A stretch of DNA of 64,000 nucleotides from Sphingomonas endolithica (GTDB lineage: Bacteria > Pseudomonadota > Alphaproteobacteria > Sphingomonadales > Sphingomonadaceae): assembly GCF_025231525.1 (NCBI RefSeq), contig NZ_CP103057.1:1-64000 (forward strand). The letters run 5' to 3'. Below are positions 61,116-64,000 of the stretch, piece after piece. The translations under genes and the position numbers were made by a program. The notes beneath the pieces are model-generated. The model saw nothing but the letters and a program-made list of their open reading frames with translations. It was not told the origin of the DNA and did not search any database. The first letter of the stretch is position 1; each line of letters begins with the position of its first letter.

Positions 61116-61557
61116 TGGCCTGGTCCTGTATGTCGGGCGCTGAGAGATTGTGACGGATGGCGTCGAGCGTGGCGGACAGTTCGCGGCGGCGATCCTCGTC
61201 GATCCCGGCCAGCGCGTCGTCGAACAAGCCGCCCGCGATGACCCCGAGCTTGTCGAGCAGGGGGCGCGACTTGTCGGTCAGGAATATCTGCCAGGCGCGC
61301 CGATCCGCCGGATTGCGGCGGCGCTCGACATGGCCGGCATCCTCCAGCCGATCGATCATGCGGCACAGGGTGATCGCCTCGACCTCCAGCAGATCGGCCA
61401 GGCCGCCCTGGTTGATCCCTTCGTTGCGGCTGAGCGTGGTGAGCGCCCGCCACTGCGCGCGCGTCACGCCGATCAGCCGCGCGCGCTCGTCGAAACGCCG
61501 CCGCAGCAGGCGCGAAACGTCGCTGATCAGGAAGCCGACATTGTCCATGCCGCGCAT
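61108..61557 (-). CDS. MarR family transcriptional regulator of the efflux operon
   Basis: A 149-residue winged-helix repressor: ARLIGVTRAQWRALTTLSRN, then NQGGLADLLEVEAITLCRMI (recognition helix) and ERRRNPADRRAWQIFLTDKS (wing). It likely represses its own operon and releases DNA when a phenolic or drug-like ligand binds. A perfect palindrome starts three bases upstream of its start codon. There is no clear ribosome site at either ATG 61557 or ATG 61548, so a leaderless transcript is possible. Confidence 0.9.
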   Translation of the reverse strand: MRGMDNVGFLISDVSRLLRRRFDERARLIGVTRAQWRALTTLSRNEGINQGGLADLLEVEAITLCRMIDRLEDAGHVERRRNPADRRAWQIFLTDKSRPLLDKLGVIAGGLFDDALAGIDEDRRRELSATLDAIRHNLSAPDIQDQANG

Positions 61558-61559
61558 AT

Positions 61560-61575
61560 AGTAAGCATGCTTACT
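61560..61575. promoter_or_regulatory. Probable MarR operator, perfect 16-bp palindrome
   Basis: AGTAAGCATGCTTACT is a perfect palindrome located immediately before the marR start codon. On the minus strand TTACTATAT extends from it and resembles a -10 element, so a bound MarR dimer would block the promoter. This matches the usual autoregulation of MarR operons; assignment is by position and symmetry. Confidence 0.7.
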
Positions 61576-61644
61576 TCCGGCAAGCGGCTTTGCTGCGCCG
61601 CAGCATGGGTTGGCGTCAGACGGTATGGATTACCTCATTCCCAT

Positions 61645-61714
61645 TCGTTCGTGTCGAGCGAAGTCGAGACACTTGCGCTCCGGATGGTGTCTCGACTTCG
61701 CTCCACACGAACGA
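61645..61714. repeat. Palindromic repeat upstream of the siderophore receptor
   Basis: TCGTTCGTGTCGAGCGAAGT and its reverse complement at the other end form arms of about 28 bases that face each other over about 14 unique bases. It is another member of the short palindromes between genes of this genome and lies between divergent marR and the receptor gene. Confidence 0.8.
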
Positions 61715-61765
61715 GGGGCGAACCCGGGCGTGATGCTCCGTCTCCAGGAAACTCAGCTCGATTTG

Positions 61766-61808
61766 TGCGAATTAGTCGCAATAGCGTTGACAGTGCGAGT
61801 GACTCGCA
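61766..61808. promoter_or_regulatory. Two tandem Fur-like palindromes upstream of the siderophore receptor
   Basis: TGCGAATTAGTCGCA at 61766-61780 and TGCGAGTGACTCGCA at 61794-61808 share the TGCGA-5-TCGCA pattern, both followed by ATAGCG, with centres 28 bases apart. A TTGACA at 61787-61792 lies between them as a possible -35 box, so binding would cover the promoter. The pattern fits the alphaproteobacterial Fur box (TGCxAxTxxxTxGCA class). Confidence 0.65.
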
Positions 61809-61841
61809 ATAGCGCGTTTTCCGCTACCTGAGGGGGAATTG

Positions 61842-64000
61842 ATGCGTACCGATCCGACTACCTGCCGCTCCATCGCCATGCCGGCGTTCCTGGCACTCTC
61901 GTGCGTCGGCACCTTTGCCACTGCGCCGGCCGCCGCCAGAGGCGTGGAGACGCCCGCCGCAGCCGACGACGGCGTCAACGACGGCAGCTCGGATGACGGA
62001 AAGGAAGATGTCGTCGTCCGCGGCGCCCGTACCAAGGAAGTCGAGAGCCCCAAGGCGACGCGCGCGCTGATCGATACGCCGCAGACGATTACCGTCATCG
62101 GCGACCAGACGATCCGCAAGCAGAACCTGCTCACCCTGCGCGATGTGCTGCAGACGGTGCCGGGCATCACCTTCGGTGCGGGCGAGGGCGGTGGCGGCTA
62201 TGGCGACAGCATCAACCTGCGCGGCTATTCGGCCAATAACGACATCACCATCGATGGCGTACGCGACAGCGCGCAGTACAGCCGCAGCGAGACGTTCAAC
62301 CTGCAGCAGATCGAGGTCTATAACGGCGCGAACAGCGTGTTCAGCGGCGCGGGCTCGGTCGGCGGCACGATCAACCTTGCGACCAAGGTGCCGCAGCGCG
62401 AGAATTTGACGATCGTGCAGGGGGGCGTCGGCACCGACGATTATTACCGCGCCACGGTCGACAGCAACGTCCGCGTCAGCGATCTCGTCGCGGTACGCCT
62501 GAACGGCGTGTACCATCATAACGACGTGCCGGGCCGTGACGTCGAGAAGAACAAGCGCTGGGGCGTGGCACCATCGGTGATGATCGGGGTCGACAGCCCG
62601 ACCAACCTGATCATCCAATATCTGCATCAGAAGGACAATAACGTCCCCGTCTACGGCGTGCCTTATTATCGCAACGCCTTTTTCGACGGCCCGCTGCCCG
62701 GCGTCGATGACAGCGATTATTACGGCATCCAGAACCTCGACAAGCAGGACATCCTGGTCGACCAGGCGACGGTACGCTTCAATCATGCGTTCAGCGACAA
62801 GGTGTCGATCCGCAATCTCAGCCGCTGGCAGCGTGTCGGCCAATATTCCAGCACCAGCGCCCCGCAAGGCACCTATTGCCTGCCCGGGGCGACCGCCGGA
62901 ACCGGGATCGCCGGTACCGGCGCTTCTTGCACGACGCCGGGTTTCTACGTGCCGAGCGGCCCACGCGGGAACATCCGCGACCAGGAAAACCAGCTGCTGT
63001 ACAACCAGACCGATCTGCGAGCGGTGTTCGACACGTTCGGCCTCGAACATACGGCGGTGCTCGGCGTATCGTTTACGCAGGAGGATTATTCGATCGTCAG
63101 CGGCAATGTGCTGCGCAACCCCGATGGCACGACCGTCGCCCAGCCCAACATCGACATCTTCAACCCCAACACGACCTATACCGGCCCGGTGAACTTCATC
63201 GGCGCCAGCCGCGCGCAGGGCGACAGCACCAATGCCGCCGCCTATCTGTTCGACACCGTGAAGATCGTGCCGCAGCTCGAGGCCAGCTTCGGCCTGCGCT
63301 ACGAACATGCCAAGGCGCGCTTCCGCAACGACACCTATTCGACCGCGACGCCGACCCAGGCGGCGCCCAACCCGCCGCCGCTCGGCACCTACACCCGGGG
63401 CCTCAACCAGTTCAGCGACGAGAACCTGTTCTCGTACCGGCTCGGCCTCAACTTCAAGCCGATCGAGACGGTCAGCCTGTACGCGTCCTACGGCAATTCC
63501 ACGACGCCGACCTCCGCCACGGCGCGGCTGGGTTGCGGCACGCTGATCACCGCGCCCTCGGGCTCGGTCGATCCATGCGACGTCCAGCCGGAAAAGGCGG
63601 TCAATTACGAGATTGGTGCCAAGGCCGACCTGTTCGGCCGCCGGCTGCAGCTGACCGCCGCACTGTTCCGCAACGATCGCACCAATTACCGCGTGCAGAC
63701 CAACGATCCGATCGTGCCGTCGCTGCCGGTGACCGACGGGCATTCGCGGGTCGATGGCATCGCGCTCGGCGCCAGCGGCAACATCACGCCGGCGTGGAGC
63801 ATCTTTGCTAACTACACCTATCTCGACAGCGAGGTGAAGCAGAGCGTGTCGAACTATTGCCTCGCCAATCCTGGCCGCCTGACCACCAACACCGCGACGC
63901 CGCCGGTGACGACCAATGTGTGCGGCAACTCGACCGCCGTGCTCGATCCGCAGGCCGGGCAGCATCTGAACAACACGCCCAAGCATTCGGGCAGCCTGTT
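61842..64000 (+). CDS. TonB-dependent siderophore receptor (partial, runs off the window)
   Basis: About 720 codons of an outer-membrane receptor are present. Residues 1-34 are a signal peptide (MRTDPTTCRSIAMPAFLALS, ending PAAA). A TonB-box-like EDVVVRGAR, the plug (about 60-170, with LRDVLQTVPGITFGAGEGGG, NLRGYSANNDITIDGVRD and EVYNGANSVFSGAGSVGGTI) and barrel strands follow. The order and the IDGVRD segment match catecholate siderophore receptors of the Fiu type, so it probably imports ferric catecholates. GAGGGGGAATTG lies just before ATG 61842. Two Fur-like palindromes lie upstream, which fits iron control. Confidence 0.92.
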   Translation, partial: MRTDPTTCRSIAMPAFLALSCVGTFATAPAAARGVETPAAADDGVNDGSSDDGKEDVVVRGARTKEVESPKATRALIDTPQTITVIGDQTIRKQNLLTLRDVLQTVPGITFGAGEGGGGYGDSINLRGYSANNDITIDGVRDSAQYSRSETFNLQQIEVYNGANSVFSGAGSVGGTINLATKVPQRENLTIVQGGVGTDDYYRATVDSNVRVSDLVAVRLNGVYHHNDVPGRDVEKNKRWGVAPSVMIGVDSPTNLIIQYLHQKDNNVPVYGVPYYRNAFFDGPLPGVDDSDYYGIQNLDKQDILVDQATVRFNHAFSDKVSIRNLSRWQRVGQYSSTSAPQGTYCLPGATAGTGIAGTGASCTTPGFYVPSGPRGNIRDQENQLLYNQTDLRAVFDTFGLEHTAVLGVSFTQEDYSIVSGNVLRNPDGTTVAQPNIDIFNPNTTYTGPVNFIGASRAQGDSTNAAAYLFDTVKIVPQLEASFGLRYEHAKARFRNDTYSTATPTQAAPNPPPLGTYTRGLNQFSDENLFSYRLGLNFKPIETVSLYASYGNSTTPTSATARLGCGTLITAPSGSVDPCDVQPEKAVNYEIGAKADLFGRRLQLTAALFRNDRTNYRVQTNDPIVPSLPVTDGHSRVDGIALGASGNITPAWSIFANYTYLDSEVKQSVSNYCLANPGRLTTNTATPPVTTNVCGNSTAVLDPQAGQHLNNTPKHSGSL

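Overview
The window is about 64 kb of GC-rich (roughly 65%) DNA. It reads as chromosome of a Sphingomonas-like alphaproteobacterium (Sphingomonadaceae). This rests on gene content: TonB-dependent receptors beside MFS transporters, a ParD-like/methionine aminopeptidase pair, a LuxR/DUF4019 pair, exosortase A-type glycan genes, and short GC-rich palindromic repeats between genes. It starts inside an MFS transporter and ends inside a siderophore-type TonB receptor. No phage, insertion sequence, CRISPR array or rRNA was seen. The only RNA gene found is a tRNA-Gly(CCC).

Layout. 0-10 kb: two acyl-CoA dehydrogenase subunits, a large TonB-dependent receptor and an MFS permease (together they look like an uptake and beta-oxidation-type catabolic set), then RNase R. 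10-20 kb: a saccharopine-dehydrogenase-like oxidoreductase, an MsbA-type ABC exporter, an intracellular PHB depolymerase, a frameshifted DUF1203 gene, a ParD-like gene translationally coupled to a methionine aminopeptidase, an HPP membrane protein, a thiolase and a MaoC hydratase. 20-28 kb: a tight minus-strand run (small membrane protein, exosortase-A-type glycan ligase, acyltransferase, topoisomerase IB, MscS channel) facing a glycosyltransferase, then a divergent HTH / S24-repressor module. 28-36 kb: a Crp/Fnr regulator, a PilZ protein and tamA-tamB. 36-43 kb: aldehyde dehydrogenase with a frameshifted ATP-grasp gene, a quinone oxidoreductase, small exported proteins, an L,D-transpeptidase and a LuxR/DUF4019 pair. 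43-48 kb: glnB-glnA, a second methionine aminopeptidase and a CinA-like protein. 48-55 kb: a 1402-residue hybrid histidine kinase divergent from a GGDEF-EAL protein, then an AI-2E transporter. 55-57 kb: tRNA-Gly followed by a lower-GC stretch with two broken genes and an imperfect copy of the tRNA 3' end. 57-64 kb: a MarR-EmrA-EmrB operon running into a YcaQ/AlkX-type DNA glycosylase, then the siderophore receptor behind two tandem Fur-like palindromes.

The points I consider most worth following are these. A 105-bp palindromic repeat sits in frame inside the RNase R gene. A methionine aminopeptidase paralogue is stop/start-coupled to a ParD-like antitoxin gene. The MarR/EmrAB efflux operon is linked to a crosslink-repair-type glycosylase. 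Four separate genes are each broken by what looks like one missing base in a homopolymer; this is either recent decay or systematic base-calling error, and it decides how those genes should be read.
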